Assembly (NCBI RefSeq): GCF_014851865.1
Contig: NZ_JACVAM010000001.1
Coordinates: 868,001 to 932,000 of the forward strand
Reading direction: 5' to 3'
From: Pseudomonas sp. PDM16
GTDB lineage: Bacteria; Pseudomonadota; Gammaproteobacteria; Pseudomonadales; Pseudomonadaceae
Length of the DNA: 64,000 nt
In this document: positions 19,200 to 28,600 of the stretch, piece by piece
Layout of the letters: every line of letters starts with the position of its first letter
How positions within the stretch are numbered: position 1 is the stretch's first letter
Made by a program: the position numbers and the translations under genes
The notes under the pieces: generated by a model
Seen by the model: only the letters and a program-made list of their open reading frames with translations
What the model was told of the DNA's origin: nothing
Databases searched by the model: none

Positions 19200-20594
19200 A
19201 TGAGCCTTGAGAAGACCAACCAGTCCTGGGGCGGCCGCTTCAGCGAGCCAGTCGACGCCTTCGTCGCCCGCTTCACCGCCTCCGTCGACTTCGACAAGCG
19301 CCTCTACCGTCATGACATCATGGGCTCCATTGCCCACGCCACCATGTTGTCCAAGGTCGGCGTGCTGACTGCGGACGAGCGGGACGCCATTGAGGCAGGC
19401 CTGAAGCAGATTCAGGCAGAGATCGAGGCCGGCAGCTTCGACTGGCGCGTCGATCTGGAAGACGTGCACATGAACATTGAGGCACGTCTGACCGACCGCA
19501 TTGGCGTCACCGGCAAGAAGCTGCACACCGGCCGTAGCCGCAACGACCAGGTGGCCACCGACATCCGCCTGTGGCTGCGCGACGAGATCGACCTGATCAT
19601 CAAAGAAATCACCCGCCTGCAGCAGGGCCTGCTCGGTCTGGCCGAGGCCGAAGCCGACACCATCATGCCCGGCTTCACCCACCTGCAGACCGCCCAGCCG
19701 GTGACCTTCGGCCATCACCTCCTGGCCTGGTTCGAAATGCTGTCGCGCGACTACGAACGTTTGATCGACTGCCGCAAGCGGGTCAACCGCATGCCGCTGG
19801 GCTCGGCCGCGCTGGCCGGCACCACCTACCCAATTGCCCGCGAGATCACTGCCGAGTTGCTCGGTTTCGACGCCGTTGGCGGCAACTCGCTGGACGGTGT
19901 GTCGGATCGCGATTTCGCCATCGAATTCTGCGCCACCGCCTCACTGGCGATGATGCACCTGTCGCGCTTCTCTGAAGAACTGGTGCTGTGGACCTCCGCG
20001 CAGTTCCAGTTCATCGACCTGCCCGACCGCTTCTGCACTGGCTCCTCGATCATGCCGCAGAAGAAGAATCCGGACGTGCCGGAGCTGGTGCGCGGCAAAT
20101 CCGGCCGTGTGTTCGGCGCGCTGATGGGCCTGCTGACCCTGATGAAGGGCCAGCCGCTGGCCTACAACAAGGACAACCAGGAAGACAAAGAGCCGCTGTT
20201 CGACGCCGCCGACACCCTGCGCGACAGCCTGCGCGCCTTCGCCGACATGGTTCCGGCGATCAAGCCCAAGCGCGAGATCATGCGCGAGGCGGCCCGTCGT
20301 GGCTTCTCCACCGCCACTGACCTGGCCGACTACCTGGTGCGCAAGGGCCTGCCCTTCCGCGATTGCCACGAGATCGTCGGTCACGCGGTGAAGTACGGTG
20401 TGGACAGCGGCAAGGATCTGGCCGAGATGAGCCTCGACGAACTGCGCCAGTTCAGCTATCAGATCGGCGACGACGTATTCGCCGTGCTGACCCTGGAAGG
20501 CTCGGTCAACGCCCGCGACCATATCGGCGGCACCGCGCCGAATCAGGTGCGCGCCGCCGTGGTTCGCGGCAAGGAACTGCTGGCGACGCGCTGA
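19200..20594 (+). CDS. argH: Argininosuccinate lyase
   Basis: A 464-residue cytosolic enzyme of the fumarase/aspartase superfamily that splits argininosuccinate into arginine and fumarate. The signature loop [12 protein letters not shown] is present near residue 280, with [13 protein letters not shown] near residue 105. The start is the ATG at 19200 ([10 protein letters not shown]); a nine-codon longer frame is possible but its start is in the promoter region. Divergent from algZ. A TATTAT hexamer at 19138-19143 could be its -10. Confidence 0.97.
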   Translation: MSLEKTNQSWGGRFSEPVDAFVARFTASVDFDKRLYRHDIMGSIAHATMLSKVGVLTADERDAIEAGLKQIQAEIEAGSFDWRVDLEDVHMNIEARLTDRIGVTGKKLHTGRSRNDQVATDIRLWLRDEIDLIIKEITRLQQGLLGLAEAEADTIMPGFTHLQTAQPVTFGHHLLAWFEMLSRDYERLIDCRKRVNRMPLGSAALAGTTYPIAREITAELLGFDAVGGNSLDGVSDRDFAIEFCATASLAMMHLSRFSEELVLWTSAQFQFIDLPDRFCTGSSIMPQKKNPDVPELVRGKSGRVFGALMGLLTLMKGQPLAYNKDNQEDKEPLFDAADTLRDSLRAFADMVPAIKPKREIMREAARRGFSTATDLADYLVRKGLPFRDCHEIVGHAVKYGVDSGKDLAEMSLDELRQFSYQIGDDVFAVLTLEGSVNARDHIGGTAPNQVRAAVVRGKELLATR

Positions 20595-20595
20595 G

Positions 20596-21150
20596 ATGAG
20601 CGAGGTGGTGGCGCCGGGTCGGTGCATCTCGGTGGTTGGCTGCTCGGGCTCGGGCAAGACCACCCTGTCGCGCCAGTTGGCCCGGCTCCTGGGCTACCGC
20701 CATGTAGAGCTGGACGCCCTATACCACCAGCCCGACTGGCAGCCGCTGCCCACCGAGCAGTTCAAGCAGGCGGTCGGTGAGGCCCTAGAGGGCGAAGGCT
20801 GGGTAGTGGAAGGCAGCTATTCCGCGGTGCGCCCGCAGGTGTTGGAGAAAGCGGACATGGTGATCTGGCTGGATCTGCCGCGAGCGGCGGTGATGCGCCA
20901 GCTGATACCGCGCACGCTCAAGCGCCTGGTGCTGCGCCAGACCTTATGGAACGGCAACCGCGAGCGCTGGGCCAACCTGTTCAGCCTCACCCCCGAACAG
21001 TCCATCCTGGCCTGGGCCTGGACCCGCCACCCGATCTATCGGCAGCGCTACGACGAGGAAATGCGCACGTCACCGCAGTCCCGGCGCTACGTACGGCTGG
21101 ATTCTCGCCGGGCCGTCGAGCGCTTCCTGGCGAGCCTGCCGAGCCGTTAG
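20596..21150 (+). CDS. P-loop kinase-like protein (FlaR/topology-modulation type)
   Basis: A 184-residue P-loop protein related to adenylate-kinase-like FlaR/DNA topology modulation proteins. The Walker A motif GCSGSGKTT lies near residue 15, and VIWLDLP acts as a Walker B-like strand. The Arg-rich helix RTLKRLVLRQTLWNGNRERW is a family hallmark. The phosphoryl acceptor is unknown. The start is one base after the argH stop, so it is likely co-transcribed with argH. Confidence 0.82.
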   Translation: MSEVVAPGRCISVVGCSGSGKTTLSRQLARLLGYRHVELDALYHQPDWQPLPTEQFKQAVGEALEGEGWVVEGSYSAVRPQVLEKADMVIWLDLPRAAVMRQLIPRTLKRLVLRQTLWNGNRERWANLFSLTPEQSILAWAWTRHPIYRQRYDEEMRTSPQSRRYVRLDSRRAVERFLASLPSR

Positions 21151-21182
21151 CGCCACCTACATCCATCTTCGGGAGACCCCGC

Positions 21183-21662
21183 ATGCCCCTGCACATCCGT
21201 CCTGCCACCGCCGATGATTCCGCACTGATCCTGCGCCTCATCACTGACCTGGCCATCTACGAGAAGGCCGAGCACGAGGTGAAGACCGATGTCGCCGGCC
21301 TGCGCGATAGCCTGTTTGGTGCCGACAGCAGCAGCCACGCGCTGATCTGCGAGCAGGACGGCGTGCCTATCGGCTACGCCGTGTACTTCTTCAACTACTC
21401 CACCTGGCTGGGTAAGCACGGCCTGTACCTGGAAGACCTCTACGTCAGCCCTGAGGCCCGTGGCTGTGGTGCAGGCAAGGCGCTGCTGCAACACCTGGCG
21501 CGTATCGCCGTGCAGCGCGGCTGCGGCCGTTTCGAGTGGTCGGTACTGGACTGGAATACGCCTGCCATCGACTTCTACCAGTCCTTCGGCGCCCGCCCGC
21601 AGGACGAGTGGACTACCTATCGTCTGGCCGGTCAGGCGCTTATCGACTTCGCAGCAGACTAA
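21183..21662 (+). CDS. GNAT family N-acetyltransferase
   Basis: A 159-residue GNAT enzyme resembling the diamine/thialysine acetyltransferase group. Seen motifs: RPATADDSALILRLI at the start, LYLEDLYVSPEARGCGAGKALL (the acetyl-CoA binding motif A), and WSVLDWNTPAIDFYQSFGA. A polyamine or amino acid substrate is plausible by similarity to SSAT-type proteins but unproven. The start is the ATG at 21183 with GGGAGACC upstream; a longer frame overlaps the kinase gene. Confidence 0.88.
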   Translation: MPLHIRPATADDSALILRLITDLAIYEKAEHEVKTDVAGLRDSLFGADSSSHALICEQDGVPIGYAVYFFNYSTWLGKHGLYLEDLYVSPEARGCGAGKALLQHLARIAVQRGCGRFEWSVLDWNTPAIDFYQSFGARPQDEWTTYRLAGQALIDFAAD

Positions 21663-21747
21663 AGCCATCCGGCGCCAGGCGCTTGGGTGGGGGAGTGGGG
21701 CTCACGTATGTTGGCTACGACACTCGGTTGTAGTCAGGTTGCCCGCC

Positions 21748-22500
21748 GTGCGCTCGCTATTCACTTCCCTCGTCCTGCTTTACCCGGGCCTCGCCTCGGC
21801 TGCCCCTCTGGCCATTCCCGCAGACGCCAGCTGGCATCTGCAACTCAATGGCGCGCTGCAGACGCCTGATCGCCAGGTCTACGACATCGACTTGTACGAT
21901 ACATCGACGCAGACCATCTCCAATCTCAAGACGCAAGGTCGCATCGTCATCTGTTATTTCAGCGCCGGAACCTGGGAAGACTGGCGCAGCGACGCCAAGC
22001 TCTATCCCAAGGCGGCCATCGGCAGGCCTCTGCCGGATTGGCCTGGCGAGCGCTGGCTGGACTACCGTCGCAGCGAGGTGCGCATGCTGCTGGCCAAGCG
22101 CCTGGACCTGGCGCGTAGCAAAGGCTGCAGCGGTGTCGACCCAGATAACGTGGATGGCTATGCCAACGATAACGGCCTCGGGCTGACCAAGGCGCAGCAG
22201 ATCAACTTCAACCGCTGGCTGGCTGACGAGGCGCATAAGCGCAACCTCAGCGTCGGCCTGAAGAATGCCGTCGAGCTGCTGCCACAGCTGGTCGGACATG
22301 TCGACTTCGCGGTCAACGAGAGCTGCTATCGGTACGAGGAGTGCAGCGGGTACGCGGCCATGCGCCAGGAGGGCACGCCGATCTTCATCGCCGAGTATCG
22401 AGCCTACAACGCCAAGCTGTGCACCAGCGCCAAGGCTTCAGGATTTCGCCTGCAGTTCTTCAACCTGGACCTGACGGGAACCGGCAAGCCCTGTCCCTGA
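21748..22500 (+). CDS. Secreted GH114-family glycoside hydrolase
   Basis: A 250-residue exported protein with a signal peptide (FTSLVLLYPGLASAAP, cleavage near residue 19). The rest is one glycoside hydrolase family 114 domain, typed by endo-alpha-1,4-polygalactosaminidase, a TIM-barrel fold. Characteristic pieces are ICYFSAGTWEDWR, GCSGVDPDNVDGY (acidic active-site strand) and DFAVNESCYRYEEC. The start is taken as GTG at 21748; TTG at 21739 is an alternative. The likely target is a galactosamine polymer. It stands alone, without pel genes. Confidence 0.82.
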   Translation: MRSLFTSLVLLYPGLASAAPLAIPADASWHLQLNGALQTPDRQVYDIDLYDTSTQTISNLKTQGRIVICYFSAGTWEDWRSDAKLYPKAAIGRPLPDWPGERWLDYRRSEVRMLLAKRLDLARSKGCSGVDPDNVDGYANDNGLGLTKAQQINFNRWLADEAHKRNLSVGLKNAVELLPQLVGHVDFAVNESCYRYEECSGYAAMRQEGTPIFIAEYRAYNAKLCTSAKASGFRLQFFNLDLTGTGKPCP

Positions 22501-22503
22501 GCC

Positions 22504-23163
22504 TCAGGCCTTGCTCTTGAGGAAGGTCATGAAACCGGCCATGCCAGCCTCCTTCTGTGTGGCGATCATCTGCACGTGCGGGTTCTGTCGCAGCCGTTCG
22601 AGCAGTTCACGGGCGGCGGGGAAGTCTTCCAGCAGGTCGAGACCGAACACCTTCTGCGCTACCACTTCGGCCAAGTCGATGCTGTAGAGGAAATAAAGGT
22701 CGGCCAGGCTGAACTGCTCGCCTGCCACGTAGGGTGTGAAGCGACCGTGGCGCTTGAGTGTGGCGACACCGGCCAGCAGTTCACTGCGCGCCTTGTCCTT
22801 GATCGCGACGTCCACCGGATTGCGGAAGAATGCTTCCGGGTAGCAGCTACGCGCGGGCAGCTCGATGTACAGCTCGATTTCCTTGACCAGCGCGCGTACT
22901 TGCGCGCGGGCGAACGGCTCGGCAGGCAGCAGCGGCCGCCCCTCGCCGAGGTCCTCCAGATAGTCGAGGATGGCGCTGGTCTCGCTGATGTAGCCATGCT
23001 CGGTCTGCAGTACCGGCACCTTGCCGCGAGGGCTGATGGCGAGGAAGGCTTCGTCCTGGCAGCCGTAGACTGTAGCGGTGTCGAAGGCCAGTCCCTTCTC
23101 CAGCAGGGCCAGATGCACCATGTTGTAGTAGTTGCTGACGGCAAAGCCATGAAGTCTGAGCAT
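22504..23163 (-). CDS. Glutathione S-transferase family protein
   Basis: A 219-residue GST. The N-terminal thioredoxin-like domain begins MLRLHGFAVSNYYNMV, with SPRGKVPVLQ (cis-Pro) and SETSAILDYLED (glutathione gamma-Glu binding). An all-helical C-terminal domain follows (FSLADLYFLYSID). Substrate unknown. The start is the ATG at 23163; the longer frame upstream would run into the start of the divergent gene. It converges on the GH114 gene with only three bases between the stops. Confidence 0.9.
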   Translation of the reverse strand: MLRLHGFAVSNYYNMVHLALLEKGLAFDTATVYGCQDEAFLAISPRGKVPVLQTEHGYISETSAILDYLEDLGEGRPLLPAEPFARAQVRALVKEIELYIELPARSCYPEAFFRNPVDVAIKDKARSELLAGVATLKRHGRFTPYVAGEQFSLADLYFLYSIDLAEVVAQKVFGLDLLEDFPAARELLERLRQNPHVQMIATQKEAGMAGFMTFLKSKA

Positions 23164-23293
23164 GAGTTCGTACCAGGCTGGGAAATATCCCTTATAGCCC
23201 TCCCGGCTGTGGGGTGGTGCTCCATCAGACGGCTGAATGGCACGACCACCGCATGGCCGTGGCACACTGCAGGCCTTTAATCGAGGAGTTGCC

Positions 23294-23569
23294 ATGAGCG
23301 AGCACGACGACAACGATGAAGAGGCCTTCGCTGAAGAGACTCTGGTCCGGGCCATCGAGAATCAGCTGGAGGCGGATAGCCCGCCAGCTGCCAAGGCCGT
23401 CTACAACAAACTGACTCTGGTGGGCTACGAGCGCGAGGAAATACTCGAGCTGATGGCTCTGGTGCTGGCCTATGAGATCGACGCCATGCTACGCGATGAT
23501 CGGCCTTTCGACGGTGCCTGGTACGAGCAGGCGCTGCGTGCGTTACCGACCCTGCCGGGAGAAGAATGA
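23294..23569 (+). CDS. Small acidic protein, unknown
   Basis: A 91-residue, strongly acidic protein (DDNDEEAFAEET near the start). The rest is predicted helical, with YNKLTLVGYEREEILELMALVLAYEID as its most conserved-looking stretch. I recognise no named domain. The start is the ATG at 23294, preceded by GAGGAG. It is divergent from the GST gene and stands alone before the periplasmic binding protein. Confidence 0.75.
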   Translation: MSEHDDNDEEAFAEETLVRAIENQLEADSPPAAKAVYNKLTLVGYEREEILELMALVLAYEIDAMLRDDRPFDGAWYEQALRALPTLPGEE

Positions 23570-23647
23570 CCTGCCTTTGACCAAGGTCTATTCCGCTGCT
23601 GCCGGGTGGGCTGTTAAGTTGGCCGCACTCGCTCCGACGGAGGCACC

Positions 23648-24421
23648 TTGGACGTACGCGCACGCAGTCTGTCGCTGACCATCTGCCTGTTGGCCACTTG
23701 CTGGTTGCTGGCTCCGCTGGTCCAGGCCGACACCGTCTATGGCATCGGCGCCGAGAACGACTGGTACCCATTCACCGCCTATAGGGATGGCAAGGTGGAG
23801 GGGCTGTCGGTCGACATCGTCCGAGCTGCCTTCGCAGCCAGCGATACCCGCATCGAGCTGCTGCCCTATCCCTATTCACGTTGCATGGAGCTGACCCGCA
23901 CGGGCCAGCTCGCCGGCTGTTTCAATACCTCGCCCGATGCCCGCATTGCCGCCGCGTTCAAACTGCCCAAGGAGGCTCTGTTCAGTGACGACATTCTGCT
24001 ATGGGCCCGTAGCGACCAGGCAAAGACCGTTGACTCTCTCGATGCTCTGGCCGGCCGTCGGGTGGCGGTGACCATCGGCTACGAATACGGCAGCCGCTTC
24101 GACGGCGATCCGCGCCCCGTGCGTGTGCCGGTACGGCGTGATCTCAACGGTTTCCTCATGCTCCAGCGCGGCCGGGTCGACTACACCGTGGCTTTTCGTG
24201 CCACCGCCCAGGCGTTGTTCCATGAGCGCCCCGAGCTGCAAGGCCATTTCACCCCCGTGGCCACCATTCACCAGCCGCAGCTGTACCTGAGCTTCTCCCG
24301 CTACCACCCGCAGTCCGACCTGCTGTTGCAACGCTTCGATGAGGGTATGCGCAAGATCAGGGCGGATGGCAGCTACCAGCGTATTCTCGATCACTGGCGG
24401 CACGTGGAGGTAACGAATTGA
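23648..24421 (+). CDS. Periplasmic solute-binding protein (amino-acid ABC type)
   Basis: A 257-residue protein of bacterial extracellular solute-binding family 3. The signal peptide is TICLLATCWLLAPLVQADT, cleavage near residue 28. The binding lobe begins YGIGAENDWYPFTAYRDGKVEGLSVDIVRAAF. No permease or ATPase is nearby, so it may sense rather than transport, as do many orphan Pseudomonas members. The start is TTG at 23648, four bases after CGGAGG; no ATG or GTG offers a full signal peptide. Confidence 0.82.
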   Translation: MDVRARSLSLTICLLATCWLLAPLVQADTVYGIGAENDWYPFTAYRDGKVEGLSVDIVRAAFAASDTRIELLPYPYSRCMELTRTGQLAGCFNTSPDARIAAAFKLPKEALFSDDILLWARSDQAKTVDSLDALAGRRVAVTIGYEYGSRFDGDPRPVRVPVRRDLNGFLMLQRGRVDYTVAFRATAQALFHERPELQGHFTPVATIHQPQLYLSFSRYHPQSDLLLQRFDEGMRKIRADGSYQRILDHWRHVEVTN

Positions 24422-24474
24422 GCTCCGACCGCTACACTCGACAGCATCCATCCCAACAAGAAGACGGAATAGAC

Positions 24475-24717
24475 ATGGCCTACACACCGGAACTGATTGC
24501 CGAGCTGGAAATCCTCGCCCTGTACAACCTGGACAACCATCAGGAGGGCCTCAAGGTGCACAACAACGCTTCCAGTCGTGCCCAGCATGCCATCACCCGC
24601 CTGCACGAGAAGGGCCTGGTGACCCAGGCCGACGGCGGCTACCTGACCAGCCTGGGACTGGACGCCGCCGAGCATGCCCAGGCGCTATTGACCATCCTCT
24701 GCCCGCAACCCGCTTGA
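24475..24717 (+). CDS. TIGR02647 family protein
   Basis: An 80-residue protein of the TIGR02647 family, a short helical protein found almost only in pseudomonads and relatives; its function is unknown. The sequence MAYTPELIAELEILALYNLD and the later winged-helix-like RAQHAITRLHEKGLVTQADGG suggest a small DNA-binding-like fold. The start is the ATG at 24475 with AAGACGG upstream. It precedes cyaA by 135 bases. Confidence 0.82.
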   Translation: MAYTPELIAELEILALYNLDNHQEGLKVHNNASSRAQHAITRLHEKGLVTQADGGYLTSLGLDAAEHAQALLTILCPQPA

Positions 24718-24852
24718 CCCCACCTCGGGCGCGACCGGTCCTGACCGCGCCCTACAGCCATGGCTGGAAGCCGCCGATACAGTGAGCAGGAATGACTGCC
24801 AGCCGCCCCTCGGCGCTGGTAGTCTTGCTGCCACCATCGCTGCGAGCAGTAA

Positions 24853-27714
24853 ATGACGCGCACCCACGAAATCCGCCCGGATATCAACGACGGCATTGAT
24901 CGCAAGGTCATGGCGCAGTTGCGCGCGCGCTTCCTGAAAATCAACGGCGGTCGTCTTGGGCGAGCCATGCAGGCGCTGTCGACGCGCCAGCAACTGGTAC
25001 TCAAGCTGTTGCCGCTGTTGTTCCACGTGAACCACCCGCTGCTGCCGGGCTATGTCTCGACCAGTACACCGGCGGGGCTCTCCGGCTTCGAGCCGGACGA
25101 TGACCTTCTCGCCGAGGCTCAGCGTCTGACCCGCTCGTTCACCTATAAGACCCGTCGGGGTGTGGCGGGCGGCAAGGCGCCCACGCCGATTCACGGCCTG
25201 TTCCTGATGGGCAGCCTTGGCACCGTGGCCCAGGCCGAGCAGAGCGATATGGACCTGTGGGTGTGCCACGACCCGGCGCTGGATGCGCGCACCCTGGCCG
25301 AGCTGCGCCGCAAGTGCGATCAACTGGAAGGCTGGGCCGCTACCCAGGGCGCCGAGGTGCACTGTTTCCTGATCGACCCGGCGCGCTTCACCGAGGGGGA
25401 TCGCGAGGCGCAGCTGACCTCCGACGATTGCGGCACCACCCAGCATTACCTGCTGCTTGACGAGTTCTACCGCACCGCCATCTGGCTAGGCGGGCGCACA
25501 CCGTTGTGGTGGCTGGTGCCTGTGTACGAAGAGGCCAACTACCGTGCTTATACCCACGCGCTCTTGAGCAAGCGTTTCATTCGTGCCGAGGAGGTTCTCG
25601 ACCTAGGCCACCTGGCTCGTATTCCGCCAGGTGAGTTCATCGGTGCCGGCATGTGGCAGCTGTTCAAGGGTATCGACTCGCCCTACAAGTCCGTACTCAA
25701 GCTGCTGCTCACCGAGGTCTATGCGAGCGAGCATCCACGGGTGGAGTGCCTGAGCCTGCGCTTCAAGCAGGCGGTGTATGCCAACCGGCTGGACCTGGAT
25801 GAGCTCGACCCATATATCGTGGTGTACCGCCGCCTGGAGGAATACCTCACCGCCCGTGGCGAACTGGAGCGTCTGGAGCTGATCCGGCGTTGCCTCTACC
25901 TCAAGGTCGGCAAGAAGCTTAGCGTTCCGCCACGGCAGCGTGCCAAGAGCTGGCAGCGGCTGCTGTTCGAACGCCTCACTGGTGAATGGCATTGGAGTCA
26001 GCGAGAGCTGGCCATGCTCGATAGCCGCAGCCAGTGGAAAGTGCGCCAGGTCAGCGCGGAGAGGCGCGCGCTGGTCAACGAGCTGACCTACAGCTACCGC
26101 TTCCTGTCGCAGTTCGCCCGCAACGAGCAGGCCGCCAGTCCGCTCAACAATCGTGACCTTGGCGTACTTGGTCGCCGCCTGTACGCCGCGTTCGAGCGCA
26201 AGGCCGGCAAGATCGAGTTCATCAACCCGGGCATCGCCCCGGACCTGGCCGAGGATACCCTTACCCTGGTGCAGACACCTGCGCCGGAGGCGCAAGGGGA
26301 AAGCCTCTGGGCCCTCTATCATGGCAGCCTGAACAATCAGGAGTGGCCGGATTTCGCACCGCTCAAGCGGAGTCGCCATCTCATCGACCTGCTTGCCTGG
26401 TGCCACCGCAACGGAGTGATCGACCCCAGCACCCGTCTGTCACTGCATCCGGGAACCAGCGACCTGACCGAGTTCGAGCTGTCCAGCCTGCTCACCAGTC
26501 TGCAGCAGAGCATTCCGTTGCCATTGCCTCCGGTAGGTGAGGAGTCGCTCCTGCAAGCCTCTGAGCCGGCCCAGGTGCTGTTGCTGGTGAATGTGGGAAT
26601 GGATCCGCTGAAAGCCCACAGCCAGCTCAATGTGCATCTGACTACAGGCCGTACCGACTCGCTGGGATACGCCGGTGTACGCGAGAACCTGGTATTGACC
26701 CTGGACCAGGTTAGCCTGAACAGCTGGAACGAGCTGATGGTCAGCCGTTACGACGGTCCTCATGCGCTGCTCGAATGCCTGCGGGATTACCTCAATGCAT
26801 TGCCCTCGGGCGAGCGTCGGCCGGAGTTCAAGGTGCGCTGCTTCTGCCGCAACCGAGCCCAGGCCATCGCTCAGAGGGTGGAGGAATTGTTCCGCGATGC
26901 CCAGGCCAGCCTTGGCGAAGAAGGTAGTAGTCGCTACCTGCTGCAGGTTCAGCAGCAGTATCACGTGCTGGAGCTGCTGCCCGGTCAGGTCAGCCATGCT
27001 GCTTTGAGCGATCTGCCCGGTTTGGTCGAGCATCTGGGGGAGGAGCAGTCCGCCTATAGCCCTCTGCATCTGGATCGCCATGCTCTGGAAGGGGAGGATC
27101 TGGCTCTTATCCTGCCCATGGGGCGCCCGCAGTGCATTCAGGTGTTCTACAGGGTCGATGGCGCCCTGGCCGAACTCTCGGTGCTGGACGAATACAACGC
27201 ATTGTGGCGCCAGCGCCTGCCATTTCGTGACGAGCAGAGCCTGCTGACCCCGTTGCAACGTTTCCTGCAGTCGGTGCTGTATCGGCGCAATGCCTTGTTG
27301 CCTCTGGACAGCCCCCTGCCGCCGGCTGCGCTGGAGGTGCTGTATTACGAGGTGCTGCCGGCGCCGCCTCATCGTGCTCGCAATCTGGAGCGCCGAGCGC
27401 CGCCCCAGGCACCGGTGAGCCACTCCTTTTACGATGTACAGGCCATCGTCGAGCCGGCCGAACACGGGCAGGTTCATGTCACCCTGTACTGCAATCACCG
27501 CGAATTCTCGGAGCTGGAGTTCGGGGCCGACCTGTTTGGTGCGGTTGCCCGACATATCCTGGCTCAGCGCCGGGGGGCGGAGCGCTATCCGTGCTACATC
27601 ACCGATCTCGACCTGTCTCGCATCGTCGGTGACGGCCATGCGCAGACCATCCATTACCTGCGCTACAAGGCTGAGCTGGAAGGGGCTTTGAACAGAGCTT
27701 TGCAGAGCGCCTGA
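24853..27714 (+). CDS. cyaA: Class I adenylate cyclase
   Basis: A 953-residue class I adenylate cyclase, similar in size to the P. aeruginosa and enteric enzymes. It makes cAMP for Vfr/CRP-type regulation. The N-terminal catalytic half (about 1-550) includes the nucleotidyltransferase motif LFLMGSLGTVAQAEQSDMDLWVCHD near residue 118, with the Asp pair for metal binding. The C-terminal half is a regulatory region. The start is the ATG at 24853. In P. aeruginosa the gene also lies in the neighbourhood of rnk and argH. Confidence 0.96.
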   Translation: MTRTHEIRPDINDGIDRKVMAQLRARFLKINGGRLGRAMQALSTRQQLVLKLLPLLFHVNHPLLPGYVSTSTPAGLSGFEPDDDLLAEAQRLTRSFTYKTRRGVAGGKAPTPIHGLFLMGSLGTVAQAEQSDMDLWVCHDPALDARTLAELRRKCDQLEGWAATQGAEVHCFLIDPARFTEGDREAQLTSDDCGTTQHYLLLDEFYRTAIWLGGRTPLWWLVPVYEEANYRAYTHALLSKRFIRAEEVLDLGHLARIPPGEFIGAGMWQLFKGIDSPYKSVLKLLLTEVYASEHPRVECLSLRFKQAVYANRLDLDELDPYIVVYRRLEEYLTARGELERLELIRRCLYLKVGKKLSVPPRQRAKSWQRLLFERLTGEWHWSQRELAMLDSRSQWKVRQVSAERRALVNELTYSYRFLSQFARNEQAASPLNNRDLGVLGRRLYAAFERKAGKIEFINPGIAPDLAEDTLTLVQTPAPEAQGESLWALYHGSLNNQEWPDFAPLKRSRHLIDLLAWCHRNGVIDPSTRLSLHPGTSDLTEFELSSLLTSLQQSIPLPLPPVGEESLLQASEPAQVLLLVNVGMDPLKAHSQLNVHLTTGRTDSLGYAGVRENLVLTLDQVSLNSWNELMVSRYDGPHALLECLRDYLNALPSGERRPEFKVRCFCRNRAQAIAQRVEELFRDAQASLGEEGSSRYLLQVQQQYHVLELLPGQVSHAALSDLPGLVEHLGEEQSAYSPLHLDRHALEGEDLALILPMGRPQCIQVFYRVDGALAELSVLDEYNALWRQRLPFRDEQSLLTPLQRFLQSVLYRRNALLPLDSPLPPAALEVLYYEVLPAPPHRARNLERRAPPQAPVSHSFYDVQAIVEPAEHGQVHVTLYCNHREFSELEFGADLFGAVARHILAQRRGAERYPCYITDLDLSRIVGDGHAQTIHYLRYKAELEGALNRALQSA

Positions 27715-27756
27715 GCATGAAGCCATGCCCTCTCAGGGAGAACATGGCTGCGGCGG

Positions 27757-28428
27757 TTACTGCGGCTGTGGCTGGGCCAGCTCCAGCACGCGGTCGACCA
27801 GCTTGTTGATGCCGGCGGCGGCCTGGGCGATGGACTCGGCCAGCATGTAGGCGGGGGTGCTGACCAGCTTGCGCTCGGGGTCTTCGACTATATCTTCCAC
27901 CACGCACTCGGCGTGGCGCCCGCCCATGGCGGTCAGGCCCTCCACGGCCGGATCGTCTTCCGCGCCAAGGGTGCAGACTACGCCTTCACCATAGATCTTC
28001 GCGGCGAGGGCCGGGGCAATGCAGATCAGGCCGACCGGTTTGCCGGCCTGAGCAAAGGCCTGGGCCGCAGCAAGTACGTCCGGCTGCACGCTGCAACTGG
28101 CACCCTCCACGGCGAAGTTGGAGAGGTTCTTGGCCACGCCAAAGCCACCCGGCAGGATCAGGGCATCGAATTGCTCGGCCTTCAGCTCGCGGACATCCAT
28201 CACATCGCCACGGGCGATGCGTGCCGCCTCGGTGAGCACGTTGCGGGTCTCCGGCATTTCCTCGCCAGTAAGGTGGTTGATCACATGCATCTGCGCAACG
28301 TTGGGGGCGAAGCACTGGACCTGGGCGCCACGCTGATCCAGGCGCAGCAGGGTGATCACGCTTTCGTGGATTTCCGCGCCGTCATAGACGCCACAGCCGG
28401 AAAGGATGACCGCGACTCGTTTATGCAT
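27757..28428 (-). CDS. elbB: ElbB glyoxalase / isoprenoid biosynthesis protein
   Basis: A 223-residue protein of the DJ-1/PfpI superfamily, ElbB (YhbL) group, reported as a glyoxalase and linked to isoprenoid synthesis. It opens MHKRVAVILSGCGVYDGAEIHES, contains FDALILPGGFGVAKNL, and has the nucleophile-elbow segment PVGLICIAPAL. The start is the ATG at 28428 because a GGAG sits six bases before it; an upstream TTG four codons earlier would lie on that site. Confidence 0.92.
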   Translation of the reverse strand: MHKRVAVILSGCGVYDGAEIHESVITLLRLDQRGAQVQCFAPNVAQMHVINHLTGEEMPETRNVLTEAARIARGDVMDVRELKAEQFDALILPGGFGVAKNLSNFAVEGASCSVQPDVLAAAQAFAQAGKPVGLICIAPALAAKIYGEGVVCTLGAEDDPAVEGLTAMGGRHAECVVEDIVEDPERKLVSTPAYMLAESIAQAAAGINKLVDRVLELAQPQPQ

Positions 28429-28498
28429 GCTGTTCTCCAAAGGACAACCAAATAAGACGATGCTTCAGTTTCGCCGATACCTCGTACGAGCGTCGAGT

Positions 28499-28541
28499 GA
28501 CGGCATGTCGTCAAATGCCACATTCGCTGGCATTTGCCGTC
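28499..28541. repeat. Nested palindrome in elbB / desaturase intergenic region
   Basis: AAATGCCA (28513-28520) and TGGCATTT (28528-28535) form a perfect 8-base inverted repeat with a 7-base spacer. It is flanked by a second pair, GACGGC (28499-28504) and GCCGTC (28536-28541). It sits between two divergent genes, so it may be a shared operator. Confidence 0.6.
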
Positions 28542-28600
28542 GCGAGTGCCAGGGCGCGTGGGTCTAGGATCAGCTTAGGTCAACTGTGCCGTGCCCAACC

